64,000 nucleotides of DNA from Siderastrea siderea (lineage: Eukaryota > Cnidaria > Anthozoa > Scleractinia > Rhizangiidae). The position numbers were made by a program, and so were the translations under genes. The notes under the pieces are model-generated. The model searched no databases and was not told the DNA's origin. It saw only the letters and a program-made list of their open reading frames with translations. Of the stretch, positions 52,398-63,780 are shown piece by piece (positions within the stretch are counted from its first letter, which is position 1; every line of letters begins with the position of its first letter). The stretch covers positions 47,282,078 to 47,346,077 of the forward strand of contig OZ034971.1 of the NCBI GenBank assembly GCA_964030785.1, written 5' to 3'.

Positions 52398-53378
52398 GTT
52401 TTCTGTCAATACAACTACATGTGTCAGTCGTGTTGCTTTCAAATCCAGCCTGCTCTAGGCTCTAAGATAGAATGGAACCGAAAATAAAGTAAGTGCTTGC
52501 GAAAATAAAACGCGTGGGAGCTTCACGTGTTTTTCCACTAGGTGGGGGCCTGGTACTAGTGACCTCGCCACACTCTTAGACCAATAACTCATTTGTTTGG
52601 TTCGTTTTTAGCAATCCACTTGGCGACATCGGCTATCCAATAGTTCCCGAGATTTCGAGCAAAATAATGATTTTTATTATTATTATTATTATTATTTCTC
52701 GTTGGCTACTCTGGTAAATATGCAACGTTCTCTTTTTGTCCTTTTTTGTTTGGGGGGGGGGGGTTCTTGGACAAGACAGATGTAACCAGAATTATGGACT
52801 TGTGTTCAATTTTTTTGCTTCAGTTTTGTTTTGTTTGTTTTTTGTTTGTTTGTATGTTTGTTTTAGTGTTTTTCCTGTTGCTTTTTTGGTCGGTTGTCCA
52901 GCCGTGGCTTTGTCAGTTTGAGTATAAGATTTGACGACAGACACCCACTGGTAAAATGTTGTTGACGTGATTGTGCCTAAAGCATTGAAAAATTTCTGCC
53001 GATCGTAAAACAATGGCTTTCACATAACCGCAACACGCAAAATACCTGGGACATAGTTCGTTTAAGGGCGGTTGAAAATGGCAGCTCGTACTTTCTTGCT
53101 CATTCACAATCAAGGATGCCACTGATTTCAGTCTGTGATAAACTTAAAGAGGATTTAACGCTCTCAGGCCCCCTTGCTAAGAATTTATATTAAAGCTGTT
53201 TATGTTTTTACTCTAACTAAATTGGTAAACAATTTAGCAGGATACCGCTCCCAAGTTACCGTGATATGTGCGTAAACAGGCGATAACATTCTTATAACTG
53301 TAGAGTAGAGCTTGTACTAGCGAGAAACACAATACTTAAAAATGCCTCTATTTGGTTCCCCTTGCCAATAAAAAGTAT

Positions 53379-53421
53379 CCCCATCCCACCCCCACCCCCC
53401 CCGACCCCCTCCCCCCCACCC
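53379..53421 (-). repeat. C-rich tract, G-quadruplex-prone on the minus strand
   Basis: Several runs of three to eight C separated by one to three bases. On the minus strand these are four or more G runs with short loops, the usual G-quadruplex pattern. Confidence 0.65.
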
Positions 53422-53747
53422 AATTACCTAAAATTATATTCAAAAAGAGTAGCCTTTCTCTAGCCTTTCTCTAAAGAGACTGACATGCCTAGGAAGTTCA
53501 GGAGCGTTCACTAGAAGTATGAACAATGTTAATACAATGATTGTTTCTCCTAATATTAAAGAACGCCTAAAATTATTTTTGAAATCTCTTGAAAGAGGAT
53601 AACCGCATTTTTAACTTAAGCTACAAATCCGAACTGAAAGGCTCTTTCAAAGTTGAGTCACGTACCAGGATCAAAGTGGTCAACAACTGATACTTATGCA
53701 CTGTTTTTAGCCTGAAAATAACTTTCAGTTTTTCACGGTTATAGAAC

Positions 53748-54008
53748 CTATGACCTGCGTTCCAGGATATCGTTGCGTACCAACAGGGCAACTAAGCTTA
53801 AAAGCTGTGGCGCTTTGGAAGCAGGCCAAATTGGATTTATAATATCCCGCGTGTGTGACACAAACAAACAACTCAGAGCCTCCGATAAAACGAGGCCTGC
53901 GAGGCAGACATGATCAGTTTCCGCATGGAAAACGATTTTCCGCGCGCTCACACTCGCGCTCACGCTTTTTTTTTGTTCTCGCGCGAGATCTATTGAGGCC
54001 TGAGACAC
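53748..54008 (-). repeat. Probable repeat-derived open frame
   Basis: An 86-codon minus-strand frame with no recognised domain. Its base composition differs from its surroundings (CGCGCGCTCACACTCGCGCT). I suspect a dispersed repeat rather than a gene, but cannot test copy number. Confidence 0.3.
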
Positions 54009-55081
54009 GTTAAAAGTTTGCGCGTAACCTTAATTTCGGCGTGCGTCTTCTTGGAGCAAAATAATTAATACAACAAGCTGTAACTTTCTTGCGTTAAATA
54101 TTACAACAAGTAGCCAGTTAAACAAAGGTGTCTTGAGAACGATAACGGACAGCTGTATTCAAAACCTTTGCTCAGCCAGAGGGGTCCAGCCACAGAAGAC
54201 AGAAAGAGGCGCATCGCGTGCAAAAGTGGCGACACGTAGAACTATAGAACTACAACTATGCCATAGGATGCTTTATCCAGTTACTGGAAGTCACAATAAC
54301 TGGATGAGGTAAGTGTTTCAGAGCAAAGCACGATAATGTGGGAAAGAGCCTCACGTCACCCTTTTTGTTTGTTTTTGCATTCGCTTAACCTAGCTAGGTA
54401 TGCAAAATCTAAGATATCATCATCATCATACTCAGTATTTATACTCGAAACCTGGAGCTTGTAAGGCCCCTAGCTTAAGTAGCTAATGCGTCGAGTTTTT
54501 GAAAAATAAAATAAATTGACATACGAAATTAGCTAAAAGGAAAGAAAAGAATCATTAAAACTATTAACATGCCTAAATAAGATATAAGATAATTGCCAAA
54601 AAAAGATATAAGATAATTAAAAAGTGTCAGTTAAAATTCCCCCTCCAATTTCCCTCTTTCTTGTCCCCATCATTTATTTCTGTGCTTGCCACGCAAACTA
54701 TGTGTACATCCACGCGGTCCTCCCCATTCTGGTTTCTTTTACCACTGTTTACAAACTTCTTTCGAAATATTACTTCATTGTCAGAAGTCCATTATTTATC
54801 CTTTCCAGTGAAGTCTTGAAGCCAATTTGGATGATTTTCACACCTGATGAAAGGTCGTATCTAGAAAAAGGGAGTGTACGTGATGTTAAATTGATCCGTA
54901 AATTTAATAGGTTGTACGAGAATTGTCTGTTTTTTCCACATCATTCGACAAATAAACCACGCCTTTCAACCTAACCTACCCTTTTCCTTCTGGAGTGGAG
55001 GTTGTTTGAACTTTAGAATCTCTGGTATAAAGCTACGGAGCAGTTCTTTTCTGTAATTCTAGCTAATTCTGTCTCGACACA

Positions 55082-55332
55082 TAGGGTCCTAGACTACGAG
55101 CAGTCTCTCTTTGCGCTCAGGGTAGGGATACTCGATATTAAAAAGCGAGCGAGCGCGAAAATCGCCTGCCGCGTTGCGTGAAGCGCTAGTGTTGTTAGCC
55201 GATATGAGTACACTGGCGGCTCCACACGCGCGTCACGCAATACGGCAGGCGATTTTCGCGCTCGCTCGCTTGGTCGCTTTTTCTCGACTATCCCTGAGCG
55301 GAAGGAGCGACTGCTCGTAGTCTAGGACCCTA
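55082..55332. mobile_element. 251-bp inverted-repeat element
   Basis: Ends TAGGGTCCTAGACTACGAGC and GCTCGTAGTCTAGGACCCTA are perfect inverted copies. Further in, GCGAGCGAGCGCGAAAATCG is answered by CGATTTTCGCGCTCGCTCGC. It is a short GC-rich MITE-like hairpin. Confidence 0.8.
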
Positions 55333-55733
55333 CTGATGTGACCATTTAGCAAACTAAAGACTCGCCTGTAAGGAAGACAAGAATAGAATACATAACTAAA
55401 CTTTCCTGTGATGATCGTCAGTTTTCACTTGATCCAAAGTAGGTATTTGAGAAAAGAAAGAGATCATTCTTTCCTTGTCACACCCACCACTTCCGACCGC
55501 TGTAAACTTATATCGTCACGATAAAGGTATCAAAATAATCTCCGAGATACGACCTTGGGTGAGGTGAAAAGGTGAAATAATATTATCATTAGGTGCGCCT
55601 TAATTTCACAGCTGTGGCTTCTTTAAAGCATAAACTCCGAATCCTTTTTAAAATTGATCTCATTTTAACTGACGAACACATTCCTTGGATCTGTTTATTC
55701 TCCGACGTCAAATCTCACTGAACTGCTGAATGC

Positions 55734-55916
55734 GTGACACGTGAGGAATTAATTTCACAGGAAGCTCTGCTTGCTAAGCTAAGCCCTTTAAAGAAATCGG
55801 TCAGAAAATCCGCCGCAGGGAACACGGGGAAAACGCGAATCAACAAAGCCTCTGTCCTTGGTTTGACAAGCAACACTGAATTTGTGGATGACGTTTTAAA
55901 GAAAAAGAAGCCATAG
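55734..55916 (+). CDS. Short open frame just upstream of gene 2 (uncertain)
   Basis: The frame is open from after the TGA at 55719-55721 to TAG at 55914-55916, with Lys- and Ser-rich codons ending DDVLKKKKP. It has no ATG start; ATTTCACAG at 55752-55760 could be a splice acceptor, making it the last exon of an unseen upstream gene or a leader exon. The TAG lies two bases before the gene 2 ATG. I do not recognise the peptide. Confidence 0.3.
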   Translation: MTREELISQEALLAKLSPLKKSVRKSAAGNTGKTRINKASVLGLTSNTEFVDDVLKKKKP

Positions 55917-55918
55917 TA

Positions 55919-56000
55919 ATGAAGGCGACGTCTGTGTCCGTCTGGACACTGCTGCTCGTGATTTTTATCAAACTTCTCATCGCCAAGTCACAACTTGAAC
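55919..56000 (+). CDS. Gene 2 exon 1: signal peptide
   Basis: ATG to GTAAGT, ending in phase 1. The leader begins MKATSVSVWTLLLVIF, with a hydrophobic core through LLIA and a likely cleavage site near AKS/QLE. Confidence 0.82.
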
Positions 56001-59000
56001 GTAAGTGACCCTACTGTAATTGTAATCATACAGTATGATACTATCTGGTTGTGTCTATCCATATAACGTAGCAGCTATTAGAAGAGGGTAATGACAAATA
56101 ACGAAGTGGTAATTAATTTCTTTCTTGTGTCATTCTATAATGTAATTCATGTGTATGTATTCAGTCGTCACGTAACAGAAATGGAACATCAAGAATTGGT
56201 ATCAGAGTGTGCGTGAAAAGTCGGACATCTTGCGCCTGGTTGCCTTTTTTTGAAACAGCACGTCCTTGTCTATCGTCTACGATGACACGATTTGGGTTTA
56301 AGATGGCGACCGAAGAACGCGCGTTTGTTACGGTCGGCCGGGAGGAGTGGGGAGTCTGGGGAGAGGTATAACAATACATCTTTCAAAATACAGCCAAAAG
56401 TTTCCGTTAAAATAGAAAAAAATTACTATACTGTAAATAACCATATTTTCTAGCTTGCGAGCTTGCTCGTAGGCTTATTTCCTTGTGAAAATACGTATCC
56501 CTAACTTAAAACTCACTGTAACGAATATACCCGAAACCCCTGGCCAACTGTGGTTTGTAGTTTCATAGATTATGGAAAATGTAGGCTAAATCCGACATAA
56601 AGTCGATAAATATTACTGCACTACATCAAAACGATATCATTTCGCCGAATTTTTTTTAAATGTCACTAGTCTAACGTATCATTCTTCCCTCTGCTATAAA
56701 ACGTGGCCATTGAAGTTAAACGTAAATGAGGAATACTTAGTTTTGTGACAACATCTATTTTGCACTACAAGATGGTTCTATCTTTTCAGTCTGCTGATGA
56801 AATCCTTTAAAGTTTGACCACATTTAAGTACAAGCTGCAGAACAATACTTTCTGAGGAGGATCGTAGTGATGTCTTGATTGGCGGAATTTTAATAAGCCA
56901 AATTCGTCCTTTGACATATTTTGGTCTAAAAATAAATTTGCAGCACTTGACCCCCCAAGTTTCCATTCCAAATCCCGACGATTGCCCCCGTAGTATTTTT
57001 TCCCGGGGTGTGTTACGTTCAAAAATCTGTCTGGCCACCGCAAAAGATAAATTATTAACATTTATTTAGTCGACTGGACGAAAAGTTTTACACTTTGTCT
57101 TTGTTCTTGTACTGCTCACTCCACCTGCCAGTCCGGCTTACTTTTATCTTAGTTTTATCAGAAACAGAGATAAACGACTTCAAATCTAATCTCAATCTTT
57201 TAAGACTATATTTTGGATAATTAAGACGCTTGTAAGTCTAAAATTGGCAACAGCCTTTTGGAAGAACGACGTATTTTAGATGACTGCACGATTGCAGTCA
57301 CATAATAGTTCGAAAGACCTTTTTTTTATCCAAAGAGCTTGTGGAACAACACTGATTATGACACGTTGTAAACTTCAATGCATGATGTAACAATAGTGCG
57401 GCAATTTTTACGGTAGAAAGCCTAGTTGTGGATATTCTTCGTTCAACGTTCGTATAATGCACCTGGATATCTCTGAATACAAACTTGTGTTAGAGTCACA
57501 TTATGATTTGATTAGAAGATCCATAATTATGGTTGTTATGATAAACAAGTATGAGAATGTAAGATAAGAGCCTCTTGGTCAATTTCTAACCAAGTAAATG
57601 TAACCAAATCTAATCAAGTAAAAAAAAAACGTGACGTGCGGTTCACATGAAACGCACTATGAGCCGCTCATGCAATCGATTCACCTTAGGAAAATGCCGA
57701 GTCGAGAACTTGGAGACGAGACAAGTGAGCTCTCGCTCTGAGTGACAGCAAAGCAAAAGCAGGGAATAACCTTCTTGCAAATTCACCATCGCGCAGTCCT
57801 CTGATGCAAATAATAACAATGGAGCAAATAATAACAATGGAAACACTAGCTTTATGAATTCATAAAAGGTGAAATAGTTTGAAACTCGACGTATTTACAT
57901 TAGAATATGACATCTGAAACACCGCCAAGTCCACTGCCATCGTCGCTAAGTACTCTCTTCTCAAAAAGAGTTTTTAAGTCTAGTTACGCTTAAACAACAA
58001 TCCTCGAGGTTCAAACACTAAAAAATTAACATTCAGCTTTAGGCGTGAGGTCCAATTTAGAGCGCGACTGAAACTTAAATCGTTTCTAAAGTTTCTTCAT
58101 CTTAATTTCTCTTTGTCTAGAATTGGGTATTCTCTAAAGCCAGATCTAGATAAGAGGAAAATCTTTGAAAACCAACATACTGAACATTTTCTAGCAAGGA
58201 AAACGTCTTTTCTAAGGCCTCTTCCTGTCTGGCCTTTGCCAGTTGGATTTACCTCTTTCCAAATGAAAGTATTTTTTCTTGTAAGTTTGGTCCACTAGCA
58301 CTTTGTGCTGTTAGGGAAGGAACGTTTTTTCTTGAGGGGGGAGGGCTGGGGCCTCAGAGGGGAGGGTCATCAGTGAAAGTGAGCACCAAAAGGGGAGGGC
58401 CATACCTCATGTGAGCTATTCAAGGGAGCCGGTCACACATCTTTTCCAGAATTTTTTAATGAGAATTTTTGTGATGTTGCTTTCCATTTTTCTTACAGAT
58501 TAAGTTTTCTTTTCACCTACTTTGATTTCATTTGGTGTTTTATTATAGGTACTAGGTTACATTTTTACATGTATATTATGCCATGGCACATAGTTTTTTC
58601 TCGGAGGACTCGTGTCCTTTTCCGTCCGTATCGAGAAGTACTTGACCGGCAGGTATCGTTTCTTCAGCTTCTTGCTGTTGGCTATCCGCTGCCTGATCTC
58701 CTGAGTCGTTTAGTTCTGAAGAGTTACTAGTAGATCCAACAATGCGCTCTACCCTGTCGGAAATGTCGGAAATATTTGTTTTTGAGAGGCAGATTTCGCA
58801 TGCTAAACAACTAAACCTTTCTGTTAAAATAACCAACAGCAATGCCGGCTAGTCGGAGAAAGAAGCGCGTGTATTTTGCCTTAGATATTTTATGTTCAAA
58901 CTTTTTATAATACTCAAATACTTCCATATTCAAACTTCAGCTATAAAACGTAAATACCCCACACTGATTGTTCGCATTTTCCTTGTTTCAGCACGCACAC

Positions 59001-62000
59001 ATTCAATATCGAGATATATTCATATACAAACACTTTGCGTTCACAAGCGAAACGTTCTGAGGTTTCTACAGCATGGAACATACCATGTTGTAGTGAGGGG
59101 AGGGTCGCGCTTTTGTCAGTCACCTAAAGGTGGGGGGTCAGGAGTTTTTTTATTAAAACGCAAGGGAGGGCCAACACTTTTTTGGGAAAAAATACCAAAA
59201 TTCCCCAGCCCTCCCCCCCCCAAGAAAAAACGTACCTTCCCTTACCACTTGTCGGTGGTAGATTCATTTCATTTTTTCGTTCTTGTTGTTGTTGCCATCA
59301 TTGTTGCTGCTTCTGTTACAGTAGCTGCTGCTGCAGGCGCCGCTTTTTTATTTAAATGTACATCAATAAATCGACTACACAAATTTACAGGTATACGAGA
59401 AGGGAGATGTCCACCAATCAAAAAGCGAGATGATTGTCCTACGTTTGTTTGGGATGACTGCACGTGCGACCTTGACTGCCCAGGCAATACCAAATGCTGT
59501 CTGGATGGATGCAGGCATGTCTGTCTTGAGCCAGGTAGGAACTGGTGACTATAGTCAGTTGCACTCAACTAAAGTCCCTAAAAGGATGGTTTACACGTTC
59601 GAGGCAAGACTAAGCGATTTCAAGCGTATCCCCTTCCCGGCGTGCAGGTTGCGGGAGCAAAGAAAATACAGCGCACAGGAAAAATATTGCGATGGTAAAA
59701 AAGGAAAGGGGAATAGCTACCACAATACTTTTTCTTAGCGAGCAATCCTTCCTCGCTTACTACACACCTGGACCAGGCTAGTATAAGCGTAAGCAAATAA
59801 AACTCAGGACACCTACGTCTAAACCTGTGCGGTGGAAGCACAAGGGCAAGCTGGGCATAACCGGAACCACAACAAGTTTTTTCTTGTGCTTGCAATTATT
59901 CCTGCATCTTCCAGCATCATGTATGTAAACAAAGACAACGCAACTCAGTATTATATCACATGCTTCAGTACAAGCAAACAGTGTCCCTCTTAAAATGGTG
60001 ATCAACGTTTTTATGCCCCTATGGCTGCGTTTAAAACATTTCCCTTGCCATCATCTTGAGTGTGAACATTTTTATTCTTATGTTGAAACCTATGATGATT
60101 CGGCTTGACCCGTACCATTTGACGTCACCAAATCTGGACGTTTTCGTGCGAGCTGGGGCAGATTTACTTTCAGCGAGCGCGAGTTTATGATACTTCAGGA
60201 AGTCACCAGTTAACTTTTAAGTTTTCTTATAAATTATGTTATTTTATTTTATATTTTATTATTTTTTCGTTTGTTTTCTTTTCTTTTTCAAGATACAATA
60301 ACACCATCGGTCAGAAACAAAGCTGATGTGGTGTTTGTCATGGACTCGTCAGGAAGCATTGGGAAAGTCGATTACAACCGGGAAAAACAGTTTGTTAAAG
60401 ATCTGATAAATGTATTTAGCATTTCACCGAATGCGACCCGAGTCAGCACGATAATATACAGCGACTTTCCAAAGCTGGTGTTTGACTTCAATAGCTACAG
60501 TGACAAACGCAGCATTAATACTGCCATCGATAACTTGGAGTATCTAGGCAACAGAACACGGATTGATAAAGCTCTGGCGCTCGGCCTGACCGTGTTCTCT
60601 AAATCTCGTCCTTCTGTTCCGAGAATCGCGTTTGTGTTGACCGACGGAAGGCAGACGCAAGACTATGATGCGAAACCGCTGGACATTGCAGTGAAACCGC
60701 TTCATGACCTTGGTGTTTATGTTTACGTCATCGGAATTGGAAGTCACATCAAAAAGGATGAGTTGTATCTGCTCGCCAGAAGACGGCAGGACGTGTTCTT
60801 TGTGGACTCGTTTGAGAAACTTTTGCAGCAGACTTATCGCATCGTGAATCAGATAGATACATATGGTGAGTTGAAAGTAAGCCTAATTTTTCCAGTAATG
60901 CATAGATAAAGAATAGAATTTAATATGGAAAAGCTTTCAGGATACATGAGTATTAGGCCTCCTGTTGTAGAAAGGTTTTTTTATAAGTATAAAAGCACGA
61001 CTCGCTGGGATAGGTTGCCTTCCATAGAATTCGAGTGATCTTTACCTACGATTTGAATGGTAACTTGTGTGATCCTTTGAGTGCAAGTCAAAAAAGCAAG
61101 CATTTCCTTAATTACTTTATTTTCCAGGGGAAGTTACAGTTTGCCGGTAAACTTAAAGAGGTCGGCAAACGCAAATATCGTACGGCCGTATTTTTTCATA
61201 TCCCCTTCTGTTTGGCTTAGTTTCTTGAGCAGGCAACTCTGTGTCTATTAATCGCAAACAACGTGGCTCCTCCCGCCTTCGATTTTCTCCTCTTTTCCCA
61301 GGCCACAGAAGCCACCTGCAAAAGGCTTTTAACACCTTTGGCCTTTATTCGCTGTTGTTTCACAACAATCTCGTACCCGGAGTCCTCAGGCTTCTTGGTC
61401 AGCGGGTGGTCGCCGGGAGAGACTCTAGGGATATGGAAAGATTGATTTTCTGATTGGCTGTTCACCGTCGTTCACAGTAACAAAACTAGGAACCGTTAAC
61501 CGCAGGATACCTGCGGTAACAATTCCATTACCCCAGAGTCTCTCCCGGCGACCACCTGCTGACCAAGGAGCCTGAGGATTCTGGGAACGAGATCGGTTTC
61601 ACAGGCATCTATTAAACACAATAAGTTGTTTAAAGGGTCTGTGCGAATAATGACCAAAATTTGTTCATTACGACTGACGTGAATTCACGTCAACTCGCAT
61701 TAGCCAAAACAAGTTTGCAAACTTTTCTTTGCCTTGTGATGGTGGCTTTGAAATTTAACTGTAGATCGTGACCACGTTCAACAAACAACTTTCTTAAAAC
61801 ATCTCTATCCCCTTGCTAACGACTTAATCATTTTTGTGGGTGTTGGAGTGTAAAAGCTTCATCCTTTTCGTCATTTCTTTCCTTATCAATGAAGCTATTT
61901 TTGTCATTTAATCGTTTATTATTTCAGATTTAATTCCACCCTTGGAAATCACAGCGGACATGCTGTTCTTAGTGGATTCTTCATCAGCTTTGTCCAAATC

Positions 62001-62494
62001 ACATTATCAAGAGGAGTTAGATTTCCTCAAAAAAGTCGTCGAGTTATTCCGAATATCGCCTCGCTACGTTCGAGCTGGAATCATTCCCTACGGAAACAGA
62101 GCAGAGCTGTCTATTCCACTGGGCCGGCATGAGACTAATGAAGCTATCAACCGTTCAATTGACTCACTTCCGTACATAGGAGGCACAAAGAGAATAGATC
62201 AAGCATTAATATTAGCTAATCAGACGTTCTCTTCAGCGCGTCCATTGGTTCCAAAGATTCTGCTCATTGTTACGCACGGAGGACGACTGACCGAGCCTGG
62301 GACCGACTTAAGGACCCTTGTCCAAGCCCTCCGTGATCAAGGGACCGCCATGTTTGTGATTGCGATTGGAGAGAACATCGATTCTTTGAGTTTGGGACAG
62401 ATTGTTCCAAGGAATAACGTGATCACGGACAAGTCTCATGAAACACTCGTGCCTTACCTTTCATCTGCAGCTAGTTACATAAGAGTGAATTCAG
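55919..62494 (+). CDS. Gene 2: secreted WAP-vWA-vWA protein (3' incomplete)
   Basis: Four exons join in phase 1: signal peptide (55919-56000), WAP (59391-59534), vWA with MIDAS (60293-60865) and vWA without MIDAS (61928-62494), 1,366 coding bases so far. The ATG has G at -3 and starts a 27-residue hydrophobic leader. Its order repeats the WAP-vWA-vWA block of gene 1 at 37-45 kb, so it is a tandem paralogue on the same strand, about 3.5 kb downstream of gene 1's polyadenylation signal. No stop codon or further exon was recognised before 64000, so the C-terminus probably lies beyond the window. Expected to be secreted; function otherwise unknown. Confidence 0.78.
56001..59390 (+). other. First intron of gene 2
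   Basis: A 3.4-kb intron. Minor features are G-rich words (GGGGAGGG) at 58327-58400 and 59095-59130, poly-C near 59213 and an 88-codon minus-strand frame at 58576-58842 that I cannot identify. No further exon was recognised. Confidence 0.5.
59391..59534 (+). CDS. Gene 2 exon 2: WAP module
   Basis: 144 bases, AATTTACAG to GTAGGA, phase 1-1. DDCTCDLDC and KCCLDGCRHVC give the WAP core with nine cysteines, the same extra cysteine as gene 1 exon 46, its closest relative here. Confidence 0.88.
59535..60292 (+). other. Second intron of gene 2
   Basis: No element or exon was recognised; it ends in a long T-rich tract before the acceptor. Confidence 0.5.
60293..60865 (+). CDS. Gene 2 exon 3: single-exon vWA, MIDAS intact
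   Basis: 573 bases, TTTTTCAAG to GTGAGT, phase 1-1, 191 codons, the same length as gene 1 exon 47. DVVFVMDSSGSIG and VLTDGRQTQDYD keep the metal site. Confidence 0.92.
61369..61592. mobile_element. 224-bp inverted-repeat element
   Basis: TCTCGTACCCGGAGTCCTCA at the left and TGAGGATTCTGGGAACGAGA at the right are inverted copies. The match runs about 60 bases inward through GGTGGTCGCCGGGAGAGACT. It lies in the intron between the two gene 2 vWA exons. Confidence 0.75.
61928..62494 (+). CDS. Gene 2 exon 4: single-exon vWA, MIDAS degenerate
   Basis: 567 bases, TTATTTCAG to GTAGGA, phase 1-1, 189 codons. MLFLVDSSSALSKSHY lacks the second MIDAS Ser and VTHGGRLTEPG replaces TDG. Like gene 1, it has a metal-site-deficient vWA next to an intact one. 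Confidence 0.88.
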
Positions 62495-63409
62495 GTAGGA
62501 AAAAGTTAAGCAGATCCCTATTGTGAAAGTAACTCAGTCTCGCCACCCTCTGGTTGGATTTCATTTGGGTTAACGAATTTGTTGGAGGGACTTTGGGTTG
62601 AATTGCAGCTTGAATTTTTGTGTGTGTGTTTGTGGAGCGGGAAGCCAGCGAAAACAGTTTAAAATCCTGAACCAAAGCGACAATCAACATTTACCTCAGC
62701 CAAAACATGACACAGAATCGTTTATTGGAAGCCGGACAACATTATGGGGAGGGACCTGCTCTTACCCTCTTAACAATGCCCCATATGTGAGTAACGTATG
62801 TTAATGGTTCTCAACTGTCTACGATTTCTGTTTTTATTTTTTTTTCCAAGCTTCTTAACCTCCGCCTCCTCCGCCCTCCAAAGCTAAAATTTCAAAAACA
62901 CAACTCTGCAGTTAGGGGGCCTCCACAACGACCATTGTCGGATGAGGTGCCTTTCGTGTGTCATGCATATTTTTTATCTTTCCTAGACTACTATTGATTA
63001 TTTTGAGTACAGACAGTATGAAATACACTCCAGGTTTAAAGTTTAGGCCTCATTGTGCATATATTTACTTTGGAAGGAGAATTAAAAGGACCGTTTCCTT
63101 TATTTATTTACCTTTTTAATCCTGATAACAGCTCAGATTTATACACACATCCACGTCAATTTATCTAGGCCAAATGAAAGAGAATAACTGACATTCGCAC
63201 CTTTTTATCTCATTTTAAAATGTGGAAAGTCAATTGCAACACGGAAGCAACATGCGCATGTGTCCAATCGTATATGCATCTACGTTTAAGCAGAAGCGAG
63301 AGAATCTCTTGCCAGAAGAGAAGTAAAACAGGAAATTCGAACCGTATGGAACAAAAAAGAGAGATACTCAATGGAACAAATTTTAAAAAATGAAATATAT
63401 ATATTTTAT
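62495..63409 (+). other. Gene 2 intron or downstream sequence
   Basis: No exon with vWA, WAP or linker character was recognised. The donor at 62495 implies another exon further on. Confidence 0.4.
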
Positions 63410-63434
63410 AAAATCATATATATATATATATATT
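63410..63434. repeat. AT dinucleotide tract
   Basis: Alternating TA of about 20 bases, with a second shorter run at 63391-63402. Confidence 0.8.
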
Positions 63435-63609
63435 TATACGATTGTCGTCGTTAAATATGGTTGATACCGAGTATTTTAGCAATCCTAGATCGGAGATGGT
63501 TGCTGGTATTTGAAAAATTTTAAAATTGTTTAAAACAAGGGAGTGTGTATTTTGACATTTGGCCTAAACAGGGACCTAAAACGGAGGGTGTCCTACACAG
63601 GATAGGTAT

Positions 63610-63780
63610 TTAGGGAGTTTTTTGTCCTTTATAACATAGAGGGCAAAATTACTGAGTGCTGATTGGTTGAGACAAAGGGCATTTTTTCTTATTTTCTTTC
63701 GGACGAGGGCAAAATTACTAATTCCTGATTGGCCAAGCGCCAAAATTACTCGCATTTGATTGGCTGAGCGCAAGAGCGCG
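63610..63780. repeat. Diverged tandem repeat with three ATTGG motifs
   Basis: GGGCAAAATTACT occurs twice and CCAAAATTACT once. Each is followed within about 15 bases by TGATTGGTTGAG, TGATTGGCCAAG or TTGATTGGCTGAG. The motif is the reverse of the CCAAT box, but the tandem pattern suggests a repeat. Confidence 0.55.

Larger units (their letters stand above)
52416..55081. other. Intergenic region between gene 1 and gene 2
   Basis: No gene was recognised. It holds an ATT repeat (52675-52697), a run of 12 G (52752-52763), a C-rich tract (53379-53421) and a likely repeat-derived minus-strand frame at 53748-54008. Frames near 54624 have no recognisable domain. Confidence 0.55.

Noticed and set aside
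58892..59548. 218-codon frame as one gene
   Set aside because: Only its last part (59391-59534) is coding, as a WAP exon after a clear acceptor; the rest is intron with poly-C and T-rich stretches.
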